A program made the position numbers and the translations under genes. Under the pieces are notes generated by a model. That model searched no databases. It was not told the DNA's origin and worked only from the letters and a program-made list of their open reading frames with translations. This document shows positions 18,681 to 27,108 of a DNA stretch of 64,000 bases, in pieces (position 1 is the stretch's first letter; the number at the start of each line of letters is the position of its first letter). This DNA comes from Alphaproteobacteria bacterium. Lineage in GTDB: Bacteria > Pseudomonadota > Alphaproteobacteria > RF32 > CAG-239. The stretch covers positions 1-64,000 of the forward strand of contig JAGAZZ010000021.1 in the NCBI GenBank assembly GCA_017939155.1, written 5' to 3'.

Positions 18681-18743
18681 ATCAAGTCTCCTTTAATCTG
18701 CTTATAGTCTTCATAGCATAACGGCATAATGTTAACAACAGCT

Positions 18744-20075
18744 TTACAAATACTTATATCTTTTTCGATATTTCAAAATAAGCGTAACACTAACAGACAA
18801 CGCAATCACTTCTGCCACGATAATCGAACTCCAAATTCCGTTCAAACCAAAGAAAATCGGCAAAATCATCACGCATCCGCATTCACAGACAAGAGTCCGC
18901 GTCACAGAAATAACCGCCGACACAATCCCGTTGTTTAACGCCGTAAAAAATGCCGAGGCATAAATATTAAACCCTGCCAGCAAAAACGAAATTGCATAAA
19001 TTCTAAAACCATAAGTCGTCATCGTCAGCAACGTTTCATCAAAACCAACAAAAATATTCGCCAAAAACCGTGCCGAAAGCTCAGCAACCAAGGTTAACAC
19101 AACCGCTGCCGCCCCGATACAAGACACATTTTTCTTAAACAAGCTTTGCAACTCTCCCCAATCCTTAGCCCCGTAATGATAGCTGACAATCGGATTGCTG
19201 CCGATAGAAAAACCGATAAAGACAGATAAAAAGATAAAGTTAACGTATGAAATCACCCCAAACGCCACCACCCCGTCTTCACCGGCTATCCTTAATAACT
19301 GATAATTATACAATATCCCGACCACAGACATTGAAATCTGCCCCAAAAACTCACTTAATCCGTTCGTGCAAGACTTTATTAATGCACCGACATAAAATTT
19401 AGTTCTGACCAAACGCAAAGAAGAACTGTTCGGACAAGCAAAATATAACAACGGAATAATACCGCCGACAATTTGCCCGATAACCGAAGCCCACGCGGCA
19501 CCGGCTACGCCCCACTCAAAATAAACGATAAACAGCGCATCTAACGCCGCGTTCGTCAGCCCCGCTGAAACTGTAATAAACATCCCGAGCTTCGGACGTT
19601 CTGCTGTAATCATAAAGCTCTGAAACATAAATTGCAGCATAAAAACCGGAATAAACGGCAGCAAAATCCGACCATACAAAAGAGATTGAACCAACAATTC
19701 CCCTTCAACCCCAAACGCTTGTAACACCGGCTCAAGAATCACCAAGGCAACAACAGACACAAACACGCCAAAAATCACACTGACATATACCAACATAGAG
19801 AATATCTGATTTGCCTTAAAGCGGTCTTTTTCTCCCAATGTTTTAGCAATCAGCGCACTACCACCGGTTGAAAACATAAACCCCACCGCCGCCAAAATCA
19901 TCAAAAACGGAAACACGATATTAATCGCCGCAAACGGTGTCGCTCCGACATAGTTAGAAACAAACAGCCCGTCAACAATACTGTAAACCGACGTAAAAAT
20001 CATCATCAAAACAGACGGCGCCGTAAACCTCAATAACTTCGCAAACGTAAAATGTTCCGAAAGTTTAATCTCCAT
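18744..20075 (-). CDS. MATE family efflux transporter
   Basis: A 443-residue protein with 12 predicted membrane segments and the two-fold symmetric layout of MATE proteins. The N-terminal LLRFTAPSVLMMIFTSVYSIVDGLF matches the NorM/DinF/MepA opening. SIGSNPIVSYHYGAKD in the second half matches the conserved repeat of the family. MATE proteins export drugs or metabolites using Na+ or H+ gradients. The substrate cannot be inferred. The minus-strand neighbour upstream is another transporter, about 95 bp away. Confidence 0.88.
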   Translation of the reverse strand: MEIKLSEHFTFAKLLRFTAPSVLMMIFTSVYSIVDGLFVSNYVGATPFAAINIVFPFLMILAAVGFMFSTGGSALIAKTLGEKDRFKANQIFSMLVYVSVIFGVFVSVVALVILEPVLQAFGVEGELLVQSLLYGRILLPFIPVFMLQFMFQSFMITAERPKLGMFITVSAGLTNAALDALFIVYFEWGVAGAAWASVIGQIVGGIIPLLYFACPNSSSLRLVRTKFYVGALIKSCTNGLSEFLGQISMSVVGILYNYQLLRIAGEDGVVAFGVISYVNFIFLSVFIGFSIGSNPIVSYHYGAKDWGELQSLFKKNVSCIGAAAVVLTLVAELSARFLANIFVGFDETLLTMTTYGFRIYAISFLLAGFNIYASAFFTALNNGIVSAVISVTRTLVCECGCVMILPIFFGLNGIWSSIIVAEVIALSVSVTLILKYRKRYKYL

Positions 20076-20169
20076 ATCTCACCTGTAATACTATTTATCT
20101 TATCATTTCCCGAATAAATAATATATCCGACATAAAAACAAAAGTCAAAAAAAGAAATTTCGCCGGCAA

Positions 20170-21090
20170 TTAGTTTTTAGCTTTTGGCAAATGAACAGAC
20201 TTTGGCTTAGGATTAATTACAATCAAAAAAACAGAAAACAAAATCAAACATATCCCTAAAGCAATCTTAAACGTCATCTGTTCGCCAAAAAAGATTATCC
20301 CTAAAAATACCGCCGTAACCGGCTCTAACGCGCCTATAATTGCAGCCATTGTCGGTCCGATAAGTTTAATCGCAATAGTCATTGTTTCTAACGATATAAT
20401 TGTCGGCAATACTGCCAACCCTAAAAGGCACCCTAACATAAACGGCGTTTCAATCTTTTGTATATCTGCCCCAAACCTCGAATTAACAATATAAACCAAC
20501 AATCCGAAAAGCATAACATAAAACGTAAGCTTTTGAAATTGCATTCTTTTAATCAGATTAATCTCTTTTAAAGCCACCATATAAACCGCATAACTCAAAG
20601 CTGAAGCAAAAACCAGCGCAAGCCCGTATAAACTCAACGTTTCTCCATTGTCGCTTTTATAAAACAAAGAAATTCCGCCCACCATAAGCACAATGGAAAT
20701 TATGGTTTTAAACGCTATTTTTTCTTTAAAAAAGATAGACATAATCAACGCAACAAAAATCGGATAAACAAATAAAATGGTTGAGGATATTCCCGCCCCC
20801 AAATAATCATAACTGGAAAAAAGCGTTAACGATGAAAGAGAAAACATTATGCCTAAAAAGAGCAAAACCCCGCCCTCTTTAAGAGAAATCTTCAAAGATA
20901 TTTTTCGGTATAGCACAATCCATAAGCCATATAAAATAACAGCAAAAATGTAGCGATAAAATAAAACGCTGTTAACCTGAAACCCGAGAGCATACAACGG
21001 CAAAGCAAATAACGGATTCGTGCCATAACTACACGCCGCCGCCATCCCCAAAGCAATACCTTTATTTTTTCTTTTCATCTTTTTATCCAT
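20170..21090 (-). CDS. EamA/DMT family transporter
   Basis: About 306 residues with ten hydrophobic helices in two EamA repeats (roughly 10-140 and 155-290). Typical elements are GISSTILFVYPIFVALIMSIFFKEKI and, at the end of repeat two, IGALEPVTAVFLGIIFFGEQ. Members export amino acids or other small metabolites; the substrate is unknown. I start at the ATG at 21090 (MDKKMKRKNK). An upstream TTG would add ten residues without a better ribosome site. Confidence 0.85.
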   Translation of the reverse strand: MDKKMKRKNKGIALGMAAACSYGTNPLFALPLYALGFQVNSVLFYRYIFAVILYGLWIVLYRKISLKISLKEGGVLLFLGIMFSLSSLTLFSSYDYLGAGISSTILFVYPIFVALIMSIFFKEKIAFKTIISIVLMVGGISLFYKSDNGETLSLYGLALVFASALSYAVYMVALKEINLIKRMQFQKLTFYVMLFGLLVYIVNSRFGADIQKIETPFMLGCLLGLAVLPTIISLETMTIAIKLIGPTMAAIIGALEPVTAVFLGIIFFGEQMTFKIALGICLILFSVFLIVINPKPKSVHLPKAKN

Positions 21091-21267
21091 CCCAAATAAC
21101 TTCTGGGATATAATATCCAAAAAATTATGAAGTCAAGCTTATTTGCAAAATGGATATACAGAGTTTAAGGATTCGGGCGAAAAATTAAGCTTTAATGCAT
21201 ATTAGTATTGATTTTTACCAATAGCCAACTTAGAATTATCAAAAATAATTTAAATATCGAGATTGAT

Positions 21268-21906
21268 ATGAAACAATATATCTTATTTACACTTCTTGTC
21301 TTATTAAGCAATTTTTACTTCACCTCAGCTAATGCACGAAATTGGCAAGAGGAGACTCTAAATATTTTTCAGCAAATAGATTTTAATCAAGATGGCAAGA
21401 TTTCGCCGACAGAATATTTTGTTATAGAAGATGTTACACTTGGCTATAGAAAGCATCTAACCAATGTTTGGAAAAGTTTAGATATAAACAATGATGGGAT
21501 TGTCACCCCTGATGAATATTTGGGAAAATTAAATTCCTCAAAAAATCAAGAAAATATCACAGAACAAGCATATTGGTTTATTGAACTATCTGATTATCCG
21601 CAATATCAAAGGCATCTTCTCCATTTTTTTAATCACATGGACAAAAATCAAGATGGTTTTTTAGAGGCAGAGGAATATATAAACACTTTCGGTCAAAGTT
21701 TAATTGCCGAAGGCAAAGAATATGCCCGCGCACTTGATATAAATCAGGACAACAAAATATCAAAAAGTGAATTTTTGAATTTTGATTTTAAAATGCCTAA
21801 CTATGAAGGTTTTGAAAACATTGATTTCGACCATGATAATTTTATTAGCAAAGATGAAATGCTTAAATTTTTTGAAATATTACACTATCAACTCACAAAT
21901 TGGTAA
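21268..21906 (+). CDS. Exported protein with five EF-hand motifs
   Basis: Starts at the ATG at 21268, giving a clean signal peptide (MKQYILFTLLVLLSN, cleavage near ANA at 21-23). The 212-residue product contains five EF-hand loops at about 38-49, 72-83, 125-136, 157-168 and 186-197. Examples are DFNQDGKISPTE, DINNDGIVTPDE and DKNQDGFLEAEE. Loops four and five have Asn in place of the central Gly. It is probably a periplasmic calcium-binding protein; its partner is unknown. The larger EF-hand protein at 46039-47577 is a second member of this class in the window. Confidence 0.85.
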   Translation: MKQYILFTLLVLLSNFYFTSANARNWQEETLNIFQQIDFNQDGKISPTEYFVIEDVTLGYRKHLTNVWKSLDINNDGIVTPDEYLGKLNSSKNQENITEQAYWFIELSDYPQYQRHLLHFFNHMDKNQDGFLEAEEYINTFGQSLIAEGKEYARALDINQDNKISKSEFLNFDFKMPNYEGFENIDFDHDNFISKDEMLKFFEILHYQLTNW

Positions 21907-21948
21907 ATCAAGATTTACCTAACAAAAATAACCATTAATCAGATGATT

Positions 21949-22377
21949 CTAGTGTCCTCTTTTTCTAAAATTCCAATAACTGGCAAAAACCAAAGCCAAA
22001 CATAAAATACTCCAATAAGCATAACCGACAATCTGCAAATACGCTAGCGGAACAACAGGAGCTTCTAACCCATTGTATTGCGCTTCACTTGCTTTATAAC
22101 CATAAACAATTCCGGGAAGTGTAATGAAAAGAATTTCAAAATATTGAACAACACCCAATCCAAACAAATAAGTGCTGCTTTTTACAAATTTGTTCTGAAA
22201 ACGAGTTAGAAAGTCATACTTTCTTTTAAAGCACAACACCATAAACATTATCATAAACGCAACAAACATTATCATATTCAGCGCTCTAAAAATAAAACTG
22301 ATTCCTAAAGAAAGCAAAAAGGAGATAATAAAGTAAAATCCACCTAAAATTAAAACCTGCTGACCAAAAGTTTTCAT
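21949..22377 (-). CDS. Small membrane protein, paralogue of the one at 50674-51066
   Basis: 142 residues with four hydrophobic segments. AAGGAG lies eight bases before the ATG at 22377, which decides the start over an upstream TTG. It aligns by eye with the protein at 50674-51066: both open with a V/I-LGG-F/I-Y segment, then an MFM-LCF loop, then a second half with paired helices. I do not recognise the family. Both copies sit in accessory regions on the minus strand. Confidence 0.65.
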   Translation of the reverse strand: MKTFGQQVLILGGFYFIISFLLSLGISFIFRALNMIMFVAFMIMFMVLCFKRKYDFLTRFQNKFVKSSTYLFGLGVVQYFEILFITLPGIVYGYKASEAQYNGLEAPVVPLAYLQIVGYAYWSILCLALVFASYWNFRKRGH

Positions 22378-22424
22378 AAAAATTATCTCCTTATTCAATA
22401 ATTCAATCTATAAAATTAAAACAT

Positions 22425-22595
22425 CTATTTTTTGCGTTTGCAAGTATTTTCGTATGTCTTTTGAGCCACAAATCCTATTTTGCCAAGATTAAAACCAGTA
22501 TTCCAGTTTTTGACAATAGGAACTTTTCCAGCAACAAAATCCGCAGCCATATTCCCTGTTGTTGCAGGATTTTTGGCAACATACAAAACAACACA
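22425..22595 (-). pseudogene. Probable C-terminal gene remnant
   Basis: A minus-strand frame of 56 codons between stops, with no good start codon and no ribosome site. It contains a protein-like stretch (NMAADFVAGKVPIVKNW) and a basic tail ending KRKK before TAG. The composition is more like a protein C-terminus than random AT-rich sequence. It lies between recombinase 2 and a small membrane protein, where gene decay is expected. The rest of 22378-22729 holds nothing else I can support. Confidence 0.3.
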
Positions 22596-22729
22596 TTAAC
22601 GCAGGAAGTATTTTTTATAAAAAACACGTTTTAGTTGTTTTTATTAAATAATATTAACAACAAAAACTTTTAAAGCTATCGTCCTATATTGAGGAACAAA
22701 AGGTTAGTAAAGCCATTAACATTGCTATG

Positions 22730-23326
22730 TTAAGTTATTCTTTCAATAAATCTTCTTAACGTGCTACGTTGGACATTGAGAAGATTAGCTATTTGTGTTT
22801 TTGAAAGACCCTGGGTGAGTAAATTTTTTATTTTCCGGGTGTTTTTAGAGAGTTTAAGCTTTTTTGATTCTGCAGAAAACGGGCGACCGAGTTTTTTACC
22901 AGATGCTTTGAGATTAGCAAGCGATGACTTCGTGCGTTGGCTGATTAAATTTCTTTCAATTTCCGCGGCCAGACCAAACGCAAATGCCAAAACTTTTGAT
23001 TGTATATCATTGCCTAAGCGATAATTTTCTTTCAGCGTCCAAACCTGACAATTTTTATTTAAACACGTTTCCAAAATCCGCATAACTCCCAATAAAGACC
23101 TGCCTAATCGGGAGATTTCACAAGAAATTAAAATGTCATTTTCCTGTAAATTGTCTAACAAAGTGCCCAGTTTGCGTTTTTTTAGCGCTTTTCGGGAAGA
23201 TATTTTTTCTTCCACCCACTCATCAATTTTCAATCCCTGATTTTTTGCAAACTGTTCAATCTCAAAATGTTGATGTTCAAGAGTTTGTTTGTTGGAACTC
23301 ACCCGAATATAACCAATAACTGCCAT
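22730..23326 (-). CDS. Mpi-like serine recombinase / DNA invertase (copy 2)
   Basis: 198 residues with the same architecture as recombinase 1. Catalytic Ser10 lies in GYIRVS, followed by SCEISRLGRSLLGVM, AFAFGLAAEIERNLISQRTK and a C-terminal HTH (SKTQIANLLNVQRSTLRRFI). AAGGAG precedes the ATG at 23326. The two copies are clearly related but diverged, particularly in the linker and HTH, so they probably recognise different sites. An inverted repeat (23355-23390) lies 28 bp upstream. Its role (phase variation or resolution) cannot be told from the window. Confidence 0.88.
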   Translation of the reverse strand: MAVIGYIRVSSNKQTLEHQHFEIEQFAKNQGLKIDEWVEEKISSRKALKKRKLGTLLDNLQENDILISCEISRLGRSLLGVMRILETCLNKNCQVWTLKENYRLGNDIQSKVLAFAFGLAAEIERNLISQRTKSSLANLKASGKKLGRPFSAESKKLKLSKNTRKIKNLLTQGLSKTQIANLLNVQRSTLRRFIERIT

Positions 23327-23354
23327 TGTTTTCTCCTTAAAATTTCTTAAAAAT

Positions 23355-23390
23355 ACTGGTCAATTTATTAGAACGTTTAAGTCAACCAGT
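23355..23390. repeat. Inverted repeat upstream of recombinase 2
   Basis: ACTGGT (23355-23360) and ACCAGT (23385-23390) are inverted around a 24-nt AT-rich centre. The position relative to the recombinase start parallels the repeat near recombinase 1. A T-rich tract follows on the plus strand, so a terminator is an alternative reading. Confidence 0.35.
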
Positions 23391-23503
23391 TTTTTATTTA
23401 TTTTGTATTTTTTGTCAAAATAAATAAACCTTTATAAATCAATATGTTCTGACTGTGGAAAATTTTTATGTCTTGTCGTAAAATTGCTTTTTTGCCACTT
23501 GGT

Positions 23504-23521
23504 CATAAACGTTGGTTTATG
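23504..23521. promoter_or_regulatory. Palindrome overlapping the likely promoter of the ankyrin gene
   Basis: CATAAA-CGTTGG-TTTATG is a perfect 6-bp inverted repeat about 35 bp before the start codon. It overlaps a -10-like TATGAT, so it could be an operator. Confidence 0.3.
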
Positions 23522-23555
23522 ATACACTAGACTTTAGTTATAGTTGGAGGTGTTT

Positions 23556-24353
23556 ATGAAGAAATATTTTTTGTTTTTGCTTATGGGATTGCTCTTTTGC
23601 AGTTGGAATGCACAGGCACGGTCAAGTGTTTTATTAGATTCAGCATATATGGAAGATGTGACTGTTGATGAGTTGAAAGAGTTGATTGATGATGGAGAGA
23701 ACCCGTTTATAGCTAATGCCGATGGAGACACTCCTTTACACATGGCATCAATGTCTAATGAAAATCCAGAAGTGATTAAAACCTTAGTAAACTACGGGCT
23801 TGATGTGAATTTTAAAAATAATGAGGGATATACACCATTGCACTATGCTGCACTTAATCGAAATTCTGTGGTAGTAGAGATGTTAATTCGGTGTGGAGCT
23901 AGTGTTAATGCTCGAGATGAAATAGGAAGAACTCCGCTTATGTTAGCTTCTTTGGTGAAAAATCTTGAGGTTGTAAAGATTTTAATTAAACATGGGGCAG
24001 ATGTTAATGCAACCGCAGAAAGTGGATTTACAGTTCTACATAGTGCAAATATGCCACCACTTGGAATTCCAAAATTAAATTTAGAAATTATTGAAACTTT
24101 AATAAAACACGGAGCAGATGTTAATGCAAAAGCTAGAGGCAATTTGACACCGTTAATAGTGGTAGTTTGGGAAAACAATATCAAAATTCCAGAAGCTGTA
24201 GAGTTGCTGATTAAAAACGGAGCAGATGTAAAGATAAAAGATAGCACAGGCAAAACTGCTTTAGATTATTACCGAGATAACGAAAATATTAAACATCATC
24301 CGAAATATTGGGATGTGTTGGATTTGATGTATCAAAAAATGAAAGAGAAGTGA
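23556..24353 (+). CDS. Exported ankyrin-repeat protein
   Basis: Begins at the ATG at 23556 (MKKYFLFLLMGLLFCSWNAQ), a signal peptide with cleavage near AQA. GGAGGTG lies seven bases upstream, and this choice removes a four-residue TTG extension. About six ankyrin repeats follow (roughly residues 40-245), shown by recurring G-TPLH-A and VKILIKHGADVNA elements. Ankyrin stacks bind other proteins. Secretion to the periplasm or beyond is inferred from the signal peptide. The HEPN-like gene starts 22 bp downstream, so the two are probably cotranscribed. Confidence 0.88.
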   Translation: MKKYFLFLLMGLLFCSWNAQARSSVLLDSAYMEDVTVDELKELIDDGENPFIANADGDTPLHMASMSNENPEVIKTLVNYGLDVNFKNNEGYTPLHYAALNRNSVVVEMLIRCGASVNARDEIGRTPLMLASLVKNLEVVKILIKHGADVNATAESGFTVLHSANMPPLGIPKLNLEIIETLIKHGADVNAKARGNLTPLIVVVWENNIKIPEAVELLIKNGADVKIKDSTGKTALDYYRDNENIKHHPKYWDVLDLMYQKMKEK

Positions 24354-24375
24354 TGTTTGGAGAAAAGGGATAACA

Positions 24376-24849
24376 ATGGGACCAATAGAGTGGTTAGAAA
24401 ATAATTTGCCGGCTATGGAAAGAAATAAACAAAAAGTAATACAATTTATCTTTTTGTGGCAAGAATACAATCATAAATACTCTCAAAGAGTTCCAAGTTT
24501 AGGAGATAGGGCAGGTGCATTGTCTTTGGCAAATTGTCCGGCGGCTCAACACAAATATGCAGAGCTGAAAGGTAGTTTTATTTCAGCTTTTTCACAAATT
24601 CCATCATCTCATCCTCATAATACACCTCGTACAAAGCTTTATGCTGATTATAATGGGGAAAAAGATGTTATGTATGATACCCATCATAATTCTTTAGAGG
24701 ATTTTCTGAAAGTGGTTTACCAAATACGCTGCAATTTTTTGCATGGCGGAAAAATGCGCGAAAATGCGGAAAATGATGAAAAATTAGTGGGTTGGGCGTA
24801 TGATTGCCTCAACCAGCTTTTAAATGGTATTTTTTATTTTTCAGATTAA
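24376..24849 (+). CDS. HEPN-like protein with an Rx4H motif
   Basis: A 157-residue helical protein. Near the C-terminus it has YQIRCNFLHGGK, in which Arg118 and His123 form the Rx4-6H motif of HEPN ribonuclease domains. HEPN proteins are often RNases in toxin-antitoxin or anti-phage systems, but many are not. The region N-terminal to the motif has conserved-looking polar stretches but no second recognisable domain. The gene lies 22 bp after an exported ankyrin protein and has a clear ribosome site (GGAGAAAAGGG). No nucleotidyltransferase (MNT) partner is adjacent. Confidence 0.55.
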   Translation: MGPIEWLENNLPAMERNKQKVIQFIFLWQEYNHKYSQRVPSLGDRAGALSLANCPAAQHKYAELKGSFISAFSQIPSSHPHNTPRTKLYADYNGEKDVMYDTHHNSLEDFLKVVYQIRCNFLHGGKMRENAENDEKLVGWAYDCLNQLLNGIFYFSD

Positions 24850-24897
24850 ATTTATAAAAATTGAAATAATTTTTTGCCCTGCCCTTTATTTTGACGA

Positions 24898-24928
24898 TAT
24901 AAAAAACGCCCCCAAAAGAGCGCTTTAA
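24898..24928 (-). terminator. Likely terminator after tRNA-Leu
   Basis: On the minus strand AGCGCTC-TTTTGG-GGGCGTT (with G-U pairs) is followed by a T-run, a few bases after the tRNA 3' end. Confidence 0.55.
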
Positions 24929-24933
24929 AAAAT

Positions 24934-25020
24934 TGGTGCGCTAGGCCGGAATCGAACCGGCACGGGATTGCTCCCAACAGATTTTAAGTCTGCAGCGTCT
25001 ACCTGTTCCGCCACAAGCGC
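24934..25020 (-). tRNA. tRNA-Leu (anticodon TAA)
   Basis: An 87-nt minus-strand cloverleaf with the long variable arm of a class II tRNA (TTGGGAGCAATCCCGT). Anticodon loop CTTAAAA is closed by GCAGA/TCTGT and reads TAA. T-arm GCCGGTTCGATTCCGGC is standard. CCA is encoded (plus-strand TGG at 24934-24936). One U-U mismatch sits in the acceptor stem. The accessory stretch begins on its 3' side, but I saw no repeat of its 3' end there. Confidence 0.95.
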
Positions 25021-25116
25021 TTATCACCAACAACAAGCTTTATACAAACAAAAAAAAATAATTGCAACATAAAACTTGTATTTTTTTCACTTTCCGCTAA
25101 ACTTCTTTTGTTTTAA

Positions 25117-25175
25117 GCATACAGCGTATGCTTTGGTGTAACATCGTATGCGGCAGAAACAGCGTTTCGGCATAC
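25117..25175 (+). promoter_or_regulatory. Paired hexamer palindromes upstream of pssA
   Basis: GCATAC at 25117, GTATGC at 25126, GTATGC at 25146 and GCATAC at 25170 can form two separate hairpins or one long-range alternative. They end 19 bp before the start codon of pssA, so they could form leader hairpins or a protein-binding site. Confidence 0.35.
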
Positions 25176-25194
25176 ATTTTTGAAAGATATTTAT

Positions 25195-25995
25195 ATGAAA
25201 CCTATCAACAAAAAGCTTCAATCTACCAAAAATAAGCTAAGCGAAGTCCCCTTTCGCAAGCTTATTCCCAATATTGTAACAATGTTAGCGCTTTGCTCCG
25301 GCATCACCTCAATCCGCTATTCTATGCAGGAAAACTGGGAAAAAGCAGTAATATTTATCTTCTTGGCTGCTCTGTTTGACGGCTTGGATGGTCGTGTTGC
25401 CCGTATGCTCAAAGCCTCATCAAAATTCGGCGCTGAACTCGATTCTCTGAGCGATTTCGTCAGCTTCGGCGTTGCACCTGCTATTTTAATGTTTCAATGG
25501 TGCTTGTTTGATTTACCCAAAATCGGCTGGTTCTTCTGCCTTCTGTTTGCAATGGGAATGGCTATGCGTCTGGCACGCTTTAATACAATGCTTGAAGATG
25601 ACACGATTCCCCCCTATTGGTCGCATTATTTCACCGGTGTTCCGGCTCCGGCCGCCGCCGCAATGGTAATTATGCCCATTTTAATAAGCTTTGACTGCAA
25701 AGAAGCTTTGCCTTATATGCGTACACACCTGTTCTGCGGTGTGTGGATGTGCCTTGTATCATATCTTGAAACCAGCCGTATCCCGACAATTTCACTCAAA
25801 AAAGCCAAAGTTCACCCCTCAATGATAGTTCCGCTGTTGTTGATAGTAGCCCTGCTTGCAAACTTTTTATTCACGCAAACATGGCTCACTCTGGGCGTTT
25901 TAACCGGCTTATATGCTTTGTCGATTCCATACGGAATCATCCGCTTTTTGCAAGATAAGCGCGCTTATGAAAAAGAGCTTAAAAAAGCAAATTAA
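25195..25995 (+). CDS. pssA: CDP-diacylglycerol-serine O-phosphatidyltransferase
   Basis: Makes phosphatidylserine, the precursor of phosphatidylethanolamine, in the inner membrane. The CDP-alcohol phosphotransferase motif DG-(2)-AR-(8)-G-(3)-D-(3)-D is complete (DGLDGRVARML, then GAELDSLSD). Several membrane helices follow, as in the Bacillus-type PssA family. I start at the ATG at 25195 (266 residues) instead of a TTG five codons upstream. No psd gene is adjacent. Four GCATAC/GTATGC half-sites lie just upstream. Confidence 0.9.
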   Translation: MKPINKKLQSTKNKLSEVPFRKLIPNIVTMLALCSGITSIRYSMQENWEKAVIFIFLAALFDGLDGRVARMLKASSKFGAELDSLSDFVSFGVAPAILMFQWCLFDLPKIGWFFCLLFAMGMAMRLARFNTMLEDDTIPPYWSHYFTGVPAPAAAAMVIMPILISFDCKEALPYMRTHLFCGVWMCLVSYLETSRIPTISLKKAKVHPSMIVPLLLIVALLANFLFTQTWLTLGVLTGLYALSIPYGIIRFLQDKRAYEKELKKAN

Positions 25996-25999
25996 ACAT

Positions 26000-26030
26000 A
26001 AAAAGGAGAGCAAAAACCTCCCCTTTTTCA
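26000..26030 (+). terminator. Probable terminator after pssA
   Basis: AAAAGG-AGAG and CTC-CCCTTTTT flank a short A-rich loop just after the pssA stop codon. The pairing is slightly imperfect. Confidence 0.5.
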
Positions 26031-26136
26031 AAAACTTCTTGCTTTTTAAAATAACAAGCGTATAAAAACTTACGCTGAACAGCACCCCTGGAGGCTGTTT
26101 AGCTGTTTAATTTAACAAAAATAAAAGGATAAAACA

Positions 26137-26427
26137 ATGTCAGAAATTACATTTAACGCAAATTTGCGCGAAAATGCAGGTAAGGGGGCAGCTCGTGCGT
26201 GTCGTAGAGAAGGCCGTATTCCTGCAGTTATTTATGGCGGCAAAAAAGACGCTGTAAACATCAGTCTTCACCCGGTTGAGTTGGAAAAAGCTCTGGATTT
26301 GGCAGACTTCTACAAATCTGTTATCACCGTTTCTGTAAACGGCAAAAATGAAAAAGTAATCTGCAAGGATGTTCAATTCCATCCGGTATCAGATATGCCG
26401 ATTCACGTTGACTTCTTACGCAAATAA
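26137..26427 (+). CDS. rplY: 50S ribosomal protein L25 (short form)
   Basis: Binds 5S rRNA. The 96-residue protein carries the L25 core: KGAARACRREGRIPAVIYG near the N-terminus and DVQFHPVSDMPIHVDF near the end. Most alphaproteobacteria have a longer CTC-type L25 of about 200 residues. This one has only the core, as in E. coli. AAAAGGA lies before the ATG. pth follows after 9 bp, the usual order. Confidence 0.93.
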   Translation: MSEITFNANLRENAGKGAARACRREGRIPAVIYGGKKDAVNISLHPVELEKALDLADFYKSVITVSVNGKNEKVICKDVQFHPVSDMPIHVDFLRK

Positions 26428-26436
26428 GAGGATAAG

Positions 26437-27009
26437 ATGTTTTTAGTGGCAGGACTTGGAAATCCCGGAGAGGAATATGCAAAAACCCGCCACAACATAG
26501 GTTTTATGGCGGCTGATGAGATTCACAGCCGCTATAACTTTACCCCCTTCAAGGCAAAGTTTGAAGGTTTACTTGCCGAGGGAACAATTGACGGCGAGAA
26601 AGTTTTGCTCCTCAAGCCGCAAACATTTATGAATCTATCAGGTCAATCCGTTGGCAAAGTTGCTAATTTTTACAAAATTCCGCCGCAAAATATTATCGTT
26701 ATTCACGATGACAAAGACCTTGCACTTGGCAAACTTAAAGCCAAAATCGGCGGTTCCGCCGGCGGACATAACGGTTTAAAAAATATCGATTCGCAAATCG
26801 GACAGGAATACAACCGCATTCGTATTGGCGTTGGCTCCCCCAAAGAACACAACACCGACACCGTAAATTTCGTACTCTCTCGATTCTCTAAAGCTGAAAT
26901 GGACATTTTGCAAGAAAGACTGGACTTTATTGCCGCCACAGTGGGCGAACTAATTAAAAAAGGCGTCGCACAATATTCCAATCTTATAGGTCAGCACAAT
27001 CAAAAGTAA
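26437..27009 (+). CDS. pth: Peptidyl-tRNA hydrolase
   Basis: Releases peptides from stalled peptidyl-tRNA. The active-site residues are in place: Asn9 (GLGNPG), His19 (TRHNIGF), and Asp in HDDKDLALGK. FMNLSGQSV and GSAGGHNGLK are conserved. The length of 190 residues is standard. It lies 9 bp after rplY and 99 bp before ychF, a common bacterial arrangement. Confidence 0.96.
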   Translation: MFLVAGLGNPGEEYAKTRHNIGFMAADEIHSRYNFTPFKAKFEGLLAEGTIDGEKVLLLKPQTFMNLSGQSVGKVANFYKIPPQNIIVIHDDKDLALGKLKAKIGGSAGGHNGLKNIDSQIGQEYNRIRIGVGSPKEHNTDTVNFVLSRFSKAEMDILQERLDFIAATVGELIKKGVAQYSNLIGQHNQK

Positions 27010-27041
27010 CCTCAAGCACGTTTTTTTATTGCATTTTTCTA

Positions 27042-27070
27042 TTGCAAAACAAACATATCTCTAGTATAAC
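27042..27070 (+). promoter_or_regulatory. Sigma-70 promoter for ychF
   Basis: TTGCAA (27042-27047), a 17-nt spacer and TATAAC (27065-27070) lie about 40 bp before the ychF start. Confidence 0.6.
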
Positions 27071-27108
27071 CGCCACATAATAAAAACAATTCTTAAAGGA
27101 GCTTTCAA

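Noticed and set aside
22730-23326. Recombinase 2 as the integrase of the tRNA-Trp array
   Set aside because: It is a serine invertase-type enzyme more than 20 kb away; insertion at tRNA 3' ends is usually by tyrosine recombinases.
24860-25020. tRNA-Leu as an attachment site for the 17.6-24.9 kb accessory stretch
   Set aside because: No second copy of the tRNA-Leu 3' end was seen on the far side; the recombinases present are serine type without known tRNA preference.
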